Shown here in pieces: positions 25,991 to 34,043 of a stretch of 56,175 nt of DNA. A program made the position numbers and the translations under genes. Source of the DNA: Treponema sp. (GTDB lineage: Bacteria; Spirochaetota; Spirochaetia; Treponematales; Breznakiellaceae); assembly GCA_009785215.1 (NCBI GenBank), contig WQWU01000007.1, forward strand, positions 1-56,175. The letters are read 5' to 3'. The stretch's first letter is position 1; each line of letters begins with the position of its first letter. Under the pieces are notes generated by a model. The model did no database searches and was not told the origin of the DNA. It saw only the letters and a list, made by a program, of their open reading frames with translations.

Positions 25991-26060
25991 GACTTAAGTC
26001 TATACAGAGTAAAGACTTACGCCAATAGTTGTTTTCTAATTTTTTTAGAAAAGGAGCACC
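25991..26060. other. Inverted repeats after tRNA-Thr
   Basis: GACTTAAGTC is palindromic right after the tRNA, and TAAGTCT (25995-26001) pairs with AGACTTA (26013-26019). A T-rich stretch (GTTGTTTTCTAATTTTTTT) follows, so this may terminate the tRNA transcript. Confidence 0.35.
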
Positions 26061-26189
26061 GTGAACTTATCGTGCATTATCCTTTTTGCAAAAAAAGGAG
26101 ATGCTCTCATAGCTAAACATGCAGGATCTTATACTATCCATAAACGCAATGATTCAGATACATACCAAATAACTCTGACCCCTTTGTAG
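26061..26189 (+). CDS. Possible 42-residue small protein
   Basis: GTG 26061 follows AAAGGAGCACC, a good Shine-Dalgarno at close spacing, and the frame stays open for 42 codons, ending LTPL. The middle reads KKGDALIAKHAGSYTIHKR. I do not recognise it. It lies in the accessory strip between tRNA-Thr and the two-gene operon, and could equally be the tail of a decayed gene. Confidence 0.25.
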   Translation: MNLSCIILFAKKGDALIAKHAGSYTIHKRNDSDTYQITLTPL

Positions 26190-26223
26190 CAGAAAAGCGA
26201 CAAATGCGATATATATAGAACAG

Positions 26224-26252
26224 TTGACGAATTTTGCCGCCAGCGGTATAAT
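26224..26252 (+). promoter_or_regulatory. Strong promoter of the unknown two-gene operon
   Basis: TTGACG (26224-26229), a 17-base spacer and a perfect TATAAT (26247-26252). Transcription would start near 26259, giving a leader of about 155 bases before the ATG at 26415. Confidence 0.7.
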
Positions 26253-26309
26253 TTGTTATTATATTTTTAAAGGACAGTTGACAGCAAAACAAAATATACG
26301 GTAGAAAGA

Positions 26310-26345
26310 AGGCTTTCCAGAAGGGGGATATGGATAGCCTTTGGC
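26310..26345 (+). promoter_or_regulatory. Structured 5' leader of the unknown operon
   Basis: Within the leader, AAGGCTTTCC (about 26309-26318) pairs with GGATAGCCTT (about 26332-26341) with one mismatch, enclosing a G-rich loop. A short overlapping frame starts at ATG 26330 in the loop (34 codons, MDSLWHLETLLPADYL...) and runs into the next gene's start; it may be a leader peptide or chance. Confidence 0.35.
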
Positions 26346-26414
26346 ACCTTGAGACACTACTACCAGCGGACTACTTATGTTCCCCTGATATGTATAAACC
26401 AAATTGGGGGAAAA

Positions 26415-26609
26415 ATGGCAGTAACAGCAAGTAATGAAGAATTCAATTGGAAAGAAGAACTTCCAAAAAAAGATTTTATTGAGTTTCCAGAAACTTTAAA
26501 TAAAAGATGTACACCGGAAGAATTTCACAAATTAATAACCTCTCATAATTCGGATATACACATTAATACAGTAAATTTTAGAGAACACCCTGATGTCAAA
26601 ATGGGATAA
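26415..26609 (+). CDS. Small acidic protein of unknown function
   Basis: A 64-residue protein beginning MAVTASNEEFNWKEELPKKDF. ATG 26415 is chosen because GGGGG lies five bases upstream; the frame is open further 5' to 26349, but without a ribosome site. It is acidic in its first half and ends HPDVKMG. It shares no family that I can name. Its stop is two bases before the next gene, so the two are a translational unit; a small acidic protein followed by a larger partner is the layout of many toxin-antitoxin or defence pairs, but nothing here proves that. Confidence 0.5.
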   Translation: MAVTASNEEFNWKEELPKKDFIEFPETLNKRCTPEEFHKLITSHNSDIHINTVNFREHPDVKMG

Positions 26610-26611
26610 AA

Positions 26612-27187
26612 ATGGAATATACAAAATACGAACAGGAAATTTGGAATAAAATAATAAATCCTAAAATAGTCAGAATGACAAGTGAAGATGAAGACTTGCT
26701 TTTCATAGGAACGCACGTTAAAGAGAAAATATGGTTGACTTATGAAAAATATAAAAATAGCGTTCATACATATATGCACAATCCAGACGGGCGTATAGAC
26801 AGGCATAAAGTAGCCTCAGTAATGTTATTTTCAATAATTACCAATAAGCCTTTTGATGTTAAATTTTTACATGGCAATCAGAATCTAAAAGGATCAACAA
26901 TATTAGCTAATGAGATTTTAGGTTTTAATTCTGCAATATCCATTGTATGGTCTTTTATAATGAGTGAGGCTGAACAAACAAGTAATTCTAATAAAATTGA
27001 ATTATTTAAGAATAATTTTGTCTTTCCTGTATGCGAGCATGATACTTATGAAGCAAATGTTTTTAAAATGTTATACTATGCCAAACATAATGACTGCTAT
27101 GATATATTTGCTTTTTCTCATGTTCTTTTTTATATAGAAGCTTATACTGAACTTGTTAGAAAAAACGAACTTTTAGGAAGAGTATAA
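26612..27187 (+). CDS. Unknown 191-residue protein, partner of the small acidic protein
   Basis: A soluble, largely helical protein that I do not recognise. Visible features are a DRHKVASVMLFSII segment at about 61-74, which looks like a structural core or active-site helix, and an aromatic C-terminal region (YDIFAFSHVLFYIEAYTELV). It has no signal peptide, membrane segment, P-loop or metal motif. It is translated right after the 64-residue gene from a strong promoter, in a strip of accessory DNA bounded by tRNA-Thr and tRNA-Leu. A role in a toxin-antitoxin or phage-defence unit is possible but only by context. Confidence 0.5.
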   Translation: MEYTKYEQEIWNKIINPKIVRMTSEDEDLLFIGTHVKEKIWLTYEKYKNSVHTYMHNPDGRIDRHKVASVMLFSIITNKPFDVKFLHGNQNLKGSTILANEILGFNSAISIVWSFIMSEAEQTSNSNKIELFKNNFVFPVCEHDTYEANVFKMLYYAKHNDCYDIFAFSHVLFYIEAYTELVRKNELLGRV

Positions 27188-27361
27188 TAATACCTTGAAA
27201 TTACCACAAGAATAAAAAGATTATTATTACTCTGGGGTTGTAATTAATTCTCATTTGCAGTTTCTTTGCCGGCGGCAGCTGGCCATCATATTGATTTGAA
27301 AAAATTTCTCTTTATATAGACACTCCAATCGTTTATTTTTCGTGTATTTATTATAGAGATA
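27188..27361. other. Intergenic stretch without a supported gene
   Basis: AT-rich except for a GC-rich inverted patch (TTGCCGGCGGCAGCTGGC, about 27267-27284). A minus-strand open frame crosses it but has no ribosome site and overlaps the promoter of the next gene. Confidence 0.4.
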
Positions 27362-27391
27362 TTGACATAAAGGCGAAAGCAGCGATATAAT
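27362..27391 (+). promoter_or_regulatory. Consensus promoter of the 27418 gene
   Basis: TTGACA (27362-27367) and TATAAT (27386-27391) are both perfect, with an 18-base spacer. The leader would be about 20 bases and contains GGGAGG. Confidence 0.8.
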
Positions 27392-27417
27392 AAATACCTG
27401 TTCTATGGGAGGCAAAG

Positions 27418-27840
27418 ATGAAATATGGTCTGCGCACAGCATTTTTCCTTTTTTTGTTTCTTTTTATAATGCCGGTTTTTCTTTTTGCCCAGCAAAATGA
27501 TTTTTACGGTTCATGGTTTACAGCAATTACCGAAGATGATGAGATTATTAATGTAACATTAATTATTTCTGCTTCGGAGTTAAACATCACACTGGAATTA
27601 TATGAAGATGAAAAATTATTGGACTCGGAAGTTATAAACTCCGCTATAACCCGCTGGCTTCTGTTAATAAACAATGATGACAAAACAAGAACTAATTATC
27701 CAACTGGATTTACCATCAATACGATAAGCGATGGGTTTGAACTTCCTTTAAGTATTTTTATTTCAGCAGACAAACGGCAGTTGTTAATCAGGGAATTAAA
27801 TGAAAGTACTGGTTATATGCTGGAATTTAAAAGACAGTAG
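27418..27840 (+). CDS. Secreted protein of unknown function
   Basis: A 140-residue protein with a type I signal peptide (a long hydrophobic core from about 7-22, cleavage near LFA-QQ at 23-25). The mature part is short and beta-rich: FYGSWFTAITEDDEIINVTLIISASELNITLELYE reads like a lipocalin/META-type 'G-x-W' opening of small secreted beta barrels, an inference. GGGAGG lies seven bases before the ATG and the promoter is consensus, so it is probably well expressed. It is a single-gene unit and ends 59 bases before tRNA-Leu, which is on the other strand. Confidence 0.65.
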   Translation: MKYGLRTAFFLFLFLFIMPVFLFAQQNDFYGSWFTAITEDDEIINVTLIISASELNITLELYEDEKLLDSEVINSAITRWLLLINNDDKTRTNYPTGFTINTISDGFELPLSIFISADKRQLLIRELNESTGYMLEFKRQ

Positions 27841-27862
27841 CCTTTAACTTACAAATTATTCA

Positions 27863-27895
27863 CTTTACGAGAGGAGGGACTTGCCTTTCAGCCAT
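27863..27895 (-). repeat. Second copy of the tRNA-Leu 3' end plus GGCTGAAAGG spacer
   Basis: The 21 bases at 27863-27883 are identical to 27896-27916, the 3' end of tRNA-Leu and three flanking bases (CGAGAGGAGGGACTTG core on the plus strand). The 12-base spacer, read in tRNA sense, is AT-GGCTGAAAGG. The copy starts exactly at C56 of the T-loop (CAAGTCC). The same ten bases precede the duplicated end of tRNA-Pro at 45785. Confidence 0.85.
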
Positions 27896-27898
27896 CTT

Positions 27899-27979
27899 TA
27901 CGAGAGGAGGGACTTGAACCCTCATACCTAAGGCACTAGATCCTAAGTCTAGCGTGTCTGCCAATTCCACCACTCTCGC
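27899..27979 (-). tRNA. tRNA-Leu (anticodon TAG)
   Basis: Minus-strand tRNA with a long variable arm, as in class II tRNAs. Acceptor GCGAGAG pairs with CTCTCGT (one G-T), anticodon arm GCTAGAC-TTAG-GATCTAGT gives anticodon TAG, T-loop TTCAAGT, discriminator A. CCA is not encoded. A second copy of its 3' end follows 12 bases downstream. Confidence 0.93.
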
Positions 27980-28004
27980 ATTTTACCGAAGTTTTCTATA
28001 AGTA

Positions 28005-28034
28005 AAGGTATCAATTTTGTGCCCTGCCTGTCAA
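28005..28034 (-). promoter_or_regulatory. Promoter of tRNA-Leu
   Basis: On the minus strand TTGACA (28034-28029), an 18-base spacer and TACCTT (28010-28005). The -35 box touches the divergent -35 box of tRNA-Lys at 28035. Confidence 0.5.
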
Positions 28035-28063
28035 TTGACCAATTTGGCAGTTTTTGATAGAAT
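28035..28063 (+). promoter_or_regulatory. Promoter of tRNA-Lys, probably also of tig
   Basis: TTGACC (28035-28040), a 17-base spacer and TAGAAT (28058-28063). It lies back to back with the tRNA-Leu promoter, sharing a TGTCAATTGACC core. No terminator separates tRNA-Lys from tig, so both may be read from here. Confidence 0.6.
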
Positions 28064-28087
28064 TACAATAGACTGAAGTGCATTGCC

Positions 28088-28160
28088 GGACCGCTAGCTC
28101 AGCTGGTAGAGCAGCAGACTCTTAATCTGCGGGTCGATGGTTCGATCCCATCGCGGTTCA
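28088..28160 (+). tRNA. tRNA-Lys (anticodon CTT)
   Basis: A 73-base cloverleaf: acceptor GGACCGC/GCGGTTC with one G-T pair, anticodon arm GCAGA-CTCTTAA-TCTGC with anticodon CTT, T-arm GATGG/CCATC with loop TTCGATC, discriminator A. CCA is not encoded. It ends 31 bases before the tig start. Confidence 0.95.
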
Positions 28161-28191
28161 GAGTGAAAATTAACCAAAAAAGAGGATAATT

Positions 28192-29538
28192 GTGGCTATT
28201 AATAAAGAAATAAAACGTCTTGATAAGTCAAATGTTGAATTAAGCATTACTGTTCCCAAAGAAGACATAAAAAATCAATATAATGAAATGCTTAAAGAAT
28301 ATTCCAAAAACCTGCAATTACCGGGTTTCCGCAAGGGAAAAGTTCCGCAGGAAGTGCTCGAACGCAAGTATGCTGAAGCTCTAAAGGGCGAAGCAATGGG
28401 GCGCATTATGGAATCGACCCTGCAGGATGTATTTAAAGAAGACAACCTGCCAAGAAATGAAAGACCCCTGCCCTACGCTCATCCGGAACTTCAGGGGGAG
28501 CCGGAACTCGATTTTGAAAAAGACCTGCAATTCTCTGTAATTTACGATGTTCTTCCCGAGGTAAAAATTGGCCAATGGAAAGGGCTTAAAATTGAGCATT
28601 CTTACGCAGAAGTTGATAAAAAAGATATCGATAAAGAACTGGAAGAAATCCGTGAGCGTAATGCAATTGTTTTGGATCGCGATGACAATACAAAAGCTGC
28701 CAAAGGTGATGTTGTTACAATTGATTATCAGGTTTTTAATGAAGACGGAACGCCTTCCAGCATACAGCGCAAAGATTTTGTATTTTCTATCGGAGCAAAC
28801 ACCAATGTTTATCAGTTCGATGATGACATCATCGGAATGAAAAAAGGCGAAAACAAGGATTTCAATAAAAAGTTTTCCGATGATTTCTTTGAACCAACCC
28901 TCGCCGGCCAGACAAGAAAAGTTCAGATAACTCTTACAGCTCTTAAAGAAAAAAAGCTGCCGGATTTAGACGATGATTTGGCGCAGGATGTCGATGAAAA
29001 GTTTAAAACGCTTGATGATCTGAAAAACAACATTAAAGAACGGCTGGAAAAGCAGCTTGAGTTCCGTTTAAGAGAAAAAAAATTAAACGAACTTTTAAAG
29101 AAAATAATGGAAAATACTCCTGTTGTTCTGCCTGAATCAATGATAAATGCAGAAGTAGAAGGCCGCTGGCGGAAAATGGCGCGTTACTACAATACAAGCG
29201 TAGAATCGATCCAGCAGATGATGGCAATCGGAGAAAAAAGCCAGGAATGGCGCGATTCGGCTGTTAAAGCGCTTCACTCACGTTTAATAATGGAAACATT
29301 AATGGAAGAGCAGAAAATCGAAGTGTCAGATGACGAAATAGAAAAAGAATTTGAATCGATAGCAAGCGCAAACGGCGCTAATACCGAAGATGTTAAAAAA
29401 CACTATAACGAAGAAGCGGTTTTCTATCTAAAAGAAGATATAAGAGAAAAGAAAGTTACAGATTTATTGTTTGCTGAAAACAATTTTAAACAAGGGAAAA
29501 AGGAGAATTATCTGGATTTCATGACAGATAATGGTTAA
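28192..29538 (+). CDS. tig: Trigger factor
   Basis: Ribosome-bound chaperone with peptidyl-prolyl isomerase activity. The 448-residue protein has the ribosome-docking signature LPGFRKGKVPQEVLERKYAE (about 43-62), a central FKBP-like domain (about 150-245) and the long helical C-terminal arms. The start is GTG 28192 with AGAGGA about seven bases upstream. It opens the tig-clpP-clpX-lon cluster, a classic grouping of chaperone and protease genes, and lies 31 bases after tRNA-Lys with no visible terminator between. Confidence 0.97.
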   Translation: MAINKEIKRLDKSNVELSITVPKEDIKNQYNEMLKEYSKNLQLPGFRKGKVPQEVLERKYAEALKGEAMGRIMESTLQDVFKEDNLPRNERPLPYAHPELQGEPELDFEKDLQFSVIYDVLPEVKIGQWKGLKIEHSYAEVDKKDIDKELEEIRERNAIVLDRDDNTKAAKGDVVTIDYQVFNEDGTPSSIQRKDFVFSIGANTNVYQFDDDIIGMKKGENKDFNKKFSDDFFEPTLAGQTRKVQITLTALKEKKLPDLDDDLAQDVDEKFKTLDDLKNNIKERLEKQLEFRLREKKLNELLKKIMENTPVVLPESMINAEVEGRWRKMARYYNTSVESIQQMMAIGEKSQEWRDSAVKALHSRLIMETLMEEQKIEVSDDEIEKEFESIASANGANTEDVKKHYNEEAVFYLKEDIREKKVTDLLFAENNFKQGKKENYLDFMTDNG

Positions 29539-29547
29539 ATTTACAGT

Positions 29548-30162
29548 ATGAGTATAAAAATGAGCAACCTGGTTCCAATCGTAGTTGAGCAGACTGGGAT
29601 GGGGGAACGTTCCTACGATATTTATTCCCGCCTTTTAAAAGACCGCATTGTGTTTTTGGACGGAGATATCAACGATATTTCTGCAGATTTAGTTGTAGCA
29701 CAACTATTATTTCTGGACGGTCAGGACACAGAAAAGGATATAAATCTTTATATCAATTCTCCCGGCGGCTCTGTAACAGCAGGGCTCGCTATTTATGATA
29801 CTATCCAGCATGTAAAATCCAATGTGCAGACTATATGTCTTGGACAGGCTGCTAGCATGGCGGCTTTAATCCTGACTGCAGGAACTGCAGGAAAGAGAAT
29901 GATTCTGCCTTCTGCAAGGGTCTTGATTCATCAGCCTTGGGGAGGCGCACAGGGGCAGGCACGGGATATCGGCATACAATCAAAAGAAATTGTCCGTTTA
30001 AAAAAATTGATAATTGAATATTTTTCAAAACATTCAGGCAAAACAATCGAGCAGATCTCCTCCGATATGGAAAGAGATTTTTTTATGTCCGCACAGGATG
30101 CGGTTGAGTATGGCATAGCCGACTCCATTTTGACGAGGGAAAAAGATGGCGCGTCTTCGTAA
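29548..30162 (+). CDS. clpP: ATP-dependent Clp protease proteolytic subunit
   Basis: Serine protease that forms the barrel of the Clp machine. The 204-residue protein has S103 in [11 protein letters not shown] and H128 in RVLIHQP, with the aspartate further on, and the [15 protein letters not shown] helix. The start at 29548 follows the family; a second ATG at 29560 (MSNLVP) is also possible and neither has a strong ribosome site. Its end overlaps clpX by 17 bases. Confidence 0.97.
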   Translation: MSIKMSNLVPIVVEQTGMGERSYDIYSRLLKDRIVFLDGDINDISADLVVAQLLFLDGQDTEKDINLYINSPGGSVTAGLAIYDTIQHVKSNVQTICLGQAASMAALILTAGTAGKRMILPSARVLIHQPWGGAQGQARDIGIQSKEIVRLKKLIIEYFSKHSGKTIEQISSDMERDFFMSAQDAVEYGIADSILTREKDGASS

Positions 30163-31417
30163 CGGACCCGAATCATTCGAAAGAGTCTGCTCTTTCTGCG
30201 GAAAAAGCGCGGACATGACACGCCGCCTTATAGCAGGCCCGGGTGATATTTTTATCTGCGATGAATGTATAGAAGTATGCCGTAAAATTCTTACAGAAGA
30301 AGAACACGAGCTTACTGCACAATTTACAGGCGATATTCCTACTCCGAAGGAAATTAAAGCATACCTTGACCTTTTTGTTATCGGACAGGACAATGCAAAA
30401 AAAGCGCTTTCTGTCGCTGTTTATAATCATTATAAAAGAATTGCAAATCCTTCCAGCGAAAAAGAAAAAGACATTGAAGCTGTAGAAATAGAAAAATCCA
30501 ATGTTCTTTTAATAGGGCCGACAGGAACAGGAAAAACTTTGCTTGCAAAAATCCTTGCAAAAAAACTAAAAGTGCCTTTTGCAATTGTAGATGCTACTAC
30601 CCTTACAGAAGCAGGTTATGTCGGCGAAGACGTAGAAAATATACTTTTAAAACTGATACAAAGCGCAGGCGGAAATATCTCTGCGGCAGAAAGAGGCATT
30701 GTTTACATCGATGAAATTGATAAAATTGCGCGCAAAGGCGAAAATGTTTCGATTACCCGCGATGTTTCGGGCGAAGGCGTTCAGCAGGCGCTTTTAAAAA
30801 TAATCGAAGGTTCCGTTGCTTCTGTTCCTCCGCAGGGCGGAAGAAAACATCCGAATCAGGAACTGATTCGCATTGATACTACAAATATTTTATTTATCTG
30901 CGGCGGCGCATTTGTAGGCCTGGATAAATTAATTGAACGCCGTGTTGTAAAACAACCGTTGGGTTTTGGATCTAATACCAGTACAAAAGAAAAAAACTTA
31001 AAAGAACTTTATGATTCGCTTCATCCGGACGATTTAATCCAGTTTGGCATGATCCCTGAGTTTATCGGGCGTCTTCCGATTACTGTAGGTCTGGAAGAAC
31101 TAAAACGCGATGATTTAAAACGAATCATTACAGAACCGCGCAATGCAATTGTAAGACAGTTTCAGGCATCGCTTGCCTATGACAATGTAAAGCTTGAATT
31201 TACAGAAAAAGCAATTGATGCAATTGCAGATATGGCAATAAAACAAAAAACCGGCGCCCGCGGTCTTCGCGCAATTGTAGAAAGAATGATGACAGATATT
31301 ATGTTTGACATTCCTTCAATTGCAGGTGATAAACAGGTAATAATAACAAATGATACTGTAGAAAAATCGCTGCCGCCAGAAATTGTATTCCTTGAGCAGA
31401 AGCAAAAGAGCGCATAA
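30146..31417 (+). CDS. clpX: ATP-dependent Clp protease ATP-binding subunit ClpX
   Basis: AAA+ unfoldase that feeds ClpP. The 423-residue protein has the N-terminal C4 zinc finger (C15, C18, C38, C41), Walker A GPTGTGKT at about 125-132, Walker [10 protein letters not shown] and the RKHPNQE substrate loop region. GAGGG precedes the ATG, which lies inside the clpP coding region, so the two are translated together. Confidence 0.98.
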   Translation: MARLRNGPESFERVCSFCGKSADMTRRLIAGPGDIFICDECIEVCRKILTEEEHELTAQFTGDIPTPKEIKAYLDLFVIGQDNAKKALSVAVYNHYKRIANPSSEKEKDIEAVEIEKSNVLLIGPTGTGKTLLAKILAKKLKVPFAIVDATTLTEAGYVGEDVENILLKLIQSAGGNISAAERGIVYIDEIDKIARKGENVSITRDVSGEGVQQALLKIIEGSVASVPPQGGRKHPNQELIRIDTTNILFICGGAFVGLDKLIERRVVKQPLGFGSNTSTKEKNLKELYDSLHPDDLIQFGMIPEFIGRLPITVGLEELKRDDLKRIITEPRNAIVRQFQASLAYDNVKLEFTEKAIDAIADMAIKQKTGARGLRAIVERMMTDIMFDIPSIAGDKQVIITNDTVEKSLPPEIVFLEQKQKSA

Positions 31418-31418
31418 C

Positions 31419-33998
31419 GTGAAAAAGACAACCGGTAAAAAGGGTCTTTTTGGCAGCCTCTTCTCTCCAAAAAAGGGGAAAAGCCATCTTTTTTACGATT
31501 ATGCCGGCACGGAAGAACTTGTAACAGAAGACTTTCCTCTGCTTCCGCTCCGCGATCTTGTTATTTTTCCGCAGACTGTAGTTCCGATTTTTATTACATA
31601 TAAACCGGGCATTGCCGCCCTGGAAGAAGCAATAAAACGCGATAACCGCCTTTTTGCAGCATGTTTAAAAAAGAATGAACTGCGTTTGTCATCTGACGAA
31701 CCTTATGAAATTGGAACCGTTGCAAGAATTATTTCTCATTTAAAACTTCCGGACAATACATACCGTGTTGTATTTCAATGTGAATACCGCGGTACAGTTA
31801 TATCTGCCAATACGCAAAATAATTATTCGCTTGTAAAAGTAGAACCCTTAATGATTAATGGGTTAAATGAACCGCTTAACACAGAAGATTTAGGTTTGAT
31901 GCGAAGTGTTCAAAAAGCTTTTTCCCAATATGCGGACTTTTCCGGAAAAATTAATCCTGACACTCTTTCTGCGGTAGAAAAATCGGAAGACCCCGAACGT
32001 CTTGCAAACCTTGTATGTAATGCGATATATATAAAATCAGAAAAAAAAATCGAACTATTGTCTTTTACCGATACAAAAGAAAGATTTCTTGCCATTTTGG
32101 AAATTCTGGAAAAAGAAAATGAGATTTACGGTATTCAAAAAAACATTTCCGGAAAAGTCCGCAGAAAAATGGATAAACGCCACCGCGAGTATATTCTTAA
32201 CGAACAATTAAGAGAAATTAACAAAGAACTTGGCAAAGATAAAATAGAAGATGAATTTGCAATTCTGGAAAAACGCATAGCAGAAAAAAATCCGCCTAAA
32301 GAAGTAACAGAAAAATGCGAAAAAGAAATTAAACGCCTTAGAAAACTGCAGCCTTTATCGCCGGAAGCAGGCGTACTTCGCGGCTATCTTGAATGGATTG
32401 CTGATCTTCCCTGGAGTAATTTTTCTGCAGAACCGGAAAACAAAGAAACATGCCTGCTTGCAGAAGCGGAAAAAATCCTGGACGAAGATCATTTTGGCAT
32501 GAAGAAGGCAAAAGACCGTATTATCGAATTTATCGCTGTCCGCCAGCTTTTGGGCAGCGAAGAATTGTTAAATAAAGAAAACAAAGACTCATTGGATACA
32601 GCAGCGCAGACGGACAGCGGGATGCCAAAAGCTGCTCATCAATTTTTAAATCCGATAAAAGGGCCTATCCTTTGTTTTATCGGCCCCCCGGGAACCGGAA
32701 AAACCAGTCTTGGAAAATCTGTTGCGCGTGCTTTGGGGCGTAACTTTGTGCGTATATCTCTTGGCGGCGTTCGTGATGAAGCGGAAATCCGCGGGCATAG
32801 AAAAACTTATGTCGGCGCACTTCCCGGCAAAATTATCCAGTCTATGAAAAAAGCGGGAACTGTTAATCCTGTTTTTTTGTTAGATGAAATCGATAAGCTT
32901 TCCCACGATTTTAGGGGAGACCCTGCTTCTGCATTACTGGAAGTTCTTGATCCGGAACAAAACTCTACGTTTGTGGATCACTATCTGGAAGTTCAATACG
33001 ATCTTTCAAAGGTTATGTTTTTAACCACTGCAAACTCGCTTCATTCCATTCCGTACCCGCTTCTTGACCGCATGGAAATTATCGAAGTTCCGGGTTACGG
33101 CGAAAACGAAAAATTAAGCATTGCTAAACAATTTTTGGTTCCAAAAGAACTGCGCGACAATGGTTTAGCTTCTGCAAATATTACTTTTAAGGATGAAACC
33201 TTAAAAGATATTATTCGTTACTGGACGATGGAATCCGGCGTAAGAAATCTTGAACGCGAAACAGCTAGATGTATAAGGCGTATTGCACGTGATGCAGTAA
33301 ACAAAGGTTACGGGAAAGAACTTCCTGTCTCTGATTTCAGCAAAACTGTAAAACCGGAAAATCTGGAAAAACTGCTTGGAAAGAGAAAATACAAACGCGA
33401 TGTTGTTTACAGGGAAGCCCGTATCGGCGTTACATACGGACTTGCATGGACAGAATACGGCGGAACCATCATGCCTGTAGAGACTTTACGTTATGAAGGA
33501 AGCGGCGAACTTTTAATAACAGGAAATCTTGGTGATGTTATGAAAGAAAGCGCCCGTATTGCTCTTTCTTATCTTCGCAGTATCTGCGGAAAATATAATT
33601 TTGAAATAAAACATTTATCAAAGTATGATTTTCATATTCATGTGCCGGAAGGCGCAATTCCCAAAGACGGCCCTTCCGCCGGTGTTACCCTCGCTTCTTC
33701 GCTTCTTTCTACTCTGTGCAATGTACCGCCCCTGCCGTGCATCGCAATGACAGGTGAGTTAACATTAACAGGGCGCATACTTCCAATCGGCGGTTTAAAA
33801 GAAAAACTGCTTGCAGCCATAAGAAACGGCATGGAAACTGTATTGCTTCCAAAAGATAACACAGATGACTGGAACGAACTTGACAAAGACATTAAATCTG
33901 CCATTAATGTAAATTTTGCAGAAACTGCATCGGATGTTTTTGGTTTGTTGTTTCCTAAAGACATTATGAAAAAGAGCGCATCCAAAAAAAACAGTTGA
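31419..33998 (+). CDS. lon: ATP-dependent protease Lon
   Basis: AAA+ serine protease for damaged and regulatory proteins. The protein is 859 residues from GTG 31419, two bases after the clpX stop; a longer frame into clpX is not likely to be used. It has the N-terminal LON domain (FPLLPLRDLVIFPQTVVPIF), Walker A GPPGTGKT at about 422-429, Walker B VFLLDEIDKL and the Ser-Lys dyad S753 (KDGPSAGVT) and K796 (GGLKEK). An extra polar stretch before Walker A (NKENKDSLDTAAQTDSGMPK) is longer than in E. coli Lon, as in other spirochaetes. Confidence 0.97.
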   Translation: MKKTTGKKGLFGSLFSPKKGKSHLFYDYAGTEELVTEDFPLLPLRDLVIFPQTVVPIFITYKPGIAALEEAIKRDNRLFAACLKKNELRLSSDEPYEIGTVARIISHLKLPDNTYRVVFQCEYRGTVISANTQNNYSLVKVEPLMINGLNEPLNTEDLGLMRSVQKAFSQYADFSGKINPDTLSAVEKSEDPERLANLVCNAIYIKSEKKIELLSFTDTKERFLAILEILEKENEIYGIQKNISGKVRRKMDKRHREYILNEQLREINKELGKDKIEDEFAILEKRIAEKNPPKEVTEKCEKEIKRLRKLQPLSPEAGVLRGYLEWIADLPWSNFSAEPENKETCLLAEAEKILDEDHFGMKKAKDRIIEFIAVRQLLGSEELLNKENKDSLDTAAQTDSGMPKAAHQFLNPIKGPILCFIGPPGTGKTSLGKSVARALGRNFVRISLGGVRDEAEIRGHRKTYVGALPGKIIQSMKKAGTVNPVFLLDEIDKLSHDFRGDPASALLEVLDPEQNSTFVDHYLEVQYDLSKVMFLTTANSLHSIPYPLLDRMEIIEVPGYGENEKLSIAKQFLVPKELRDNGLASANITFKDETLKDIIRYWTMESGVRNLERETARCIRRIARDAVNKGYGKELPVSDFSKTVKPENLEKLLGKRKYKRDVVYREARIGVTYGLAWTEYGGTIMPVETLRYEGSGELLITGNLGDVMKESARIALSYLRSICGKYNFEIKHLSKYDFHIHVPEGAIPKDGPSAGVTLASSLLSTLCNVPPLPCIAMTGELTLTGRILPIGGLKEKLLAAIRNGMETVLLPKDNTDDWNELDKDIKSAINVNFAETASDVFGLLFPKDIMKKSASKKNS

Positions 33999-34024
33999 TG
34001 ATTTTCTTTCAAACATGGTAATAT
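33995..34024 (+). promoter_or_regulatory. Promoter of the 34044 lipoprotein gene
   Basis: TTGATG (33995-34000), an 18-base spacer and TAATAT (34019-34024). The -35 box overlaps the lon stop codon. Confidence 0.45.
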
Positions 34025-34043
34025 GGTTTTAATGGAGATAAAG

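Noticed and set aside
27251-27442. Minus-strand frame of 63 codons
   Set aside because: It overlaps the consensus promoter and start of the secreted-protein gene and has no ribosome site.
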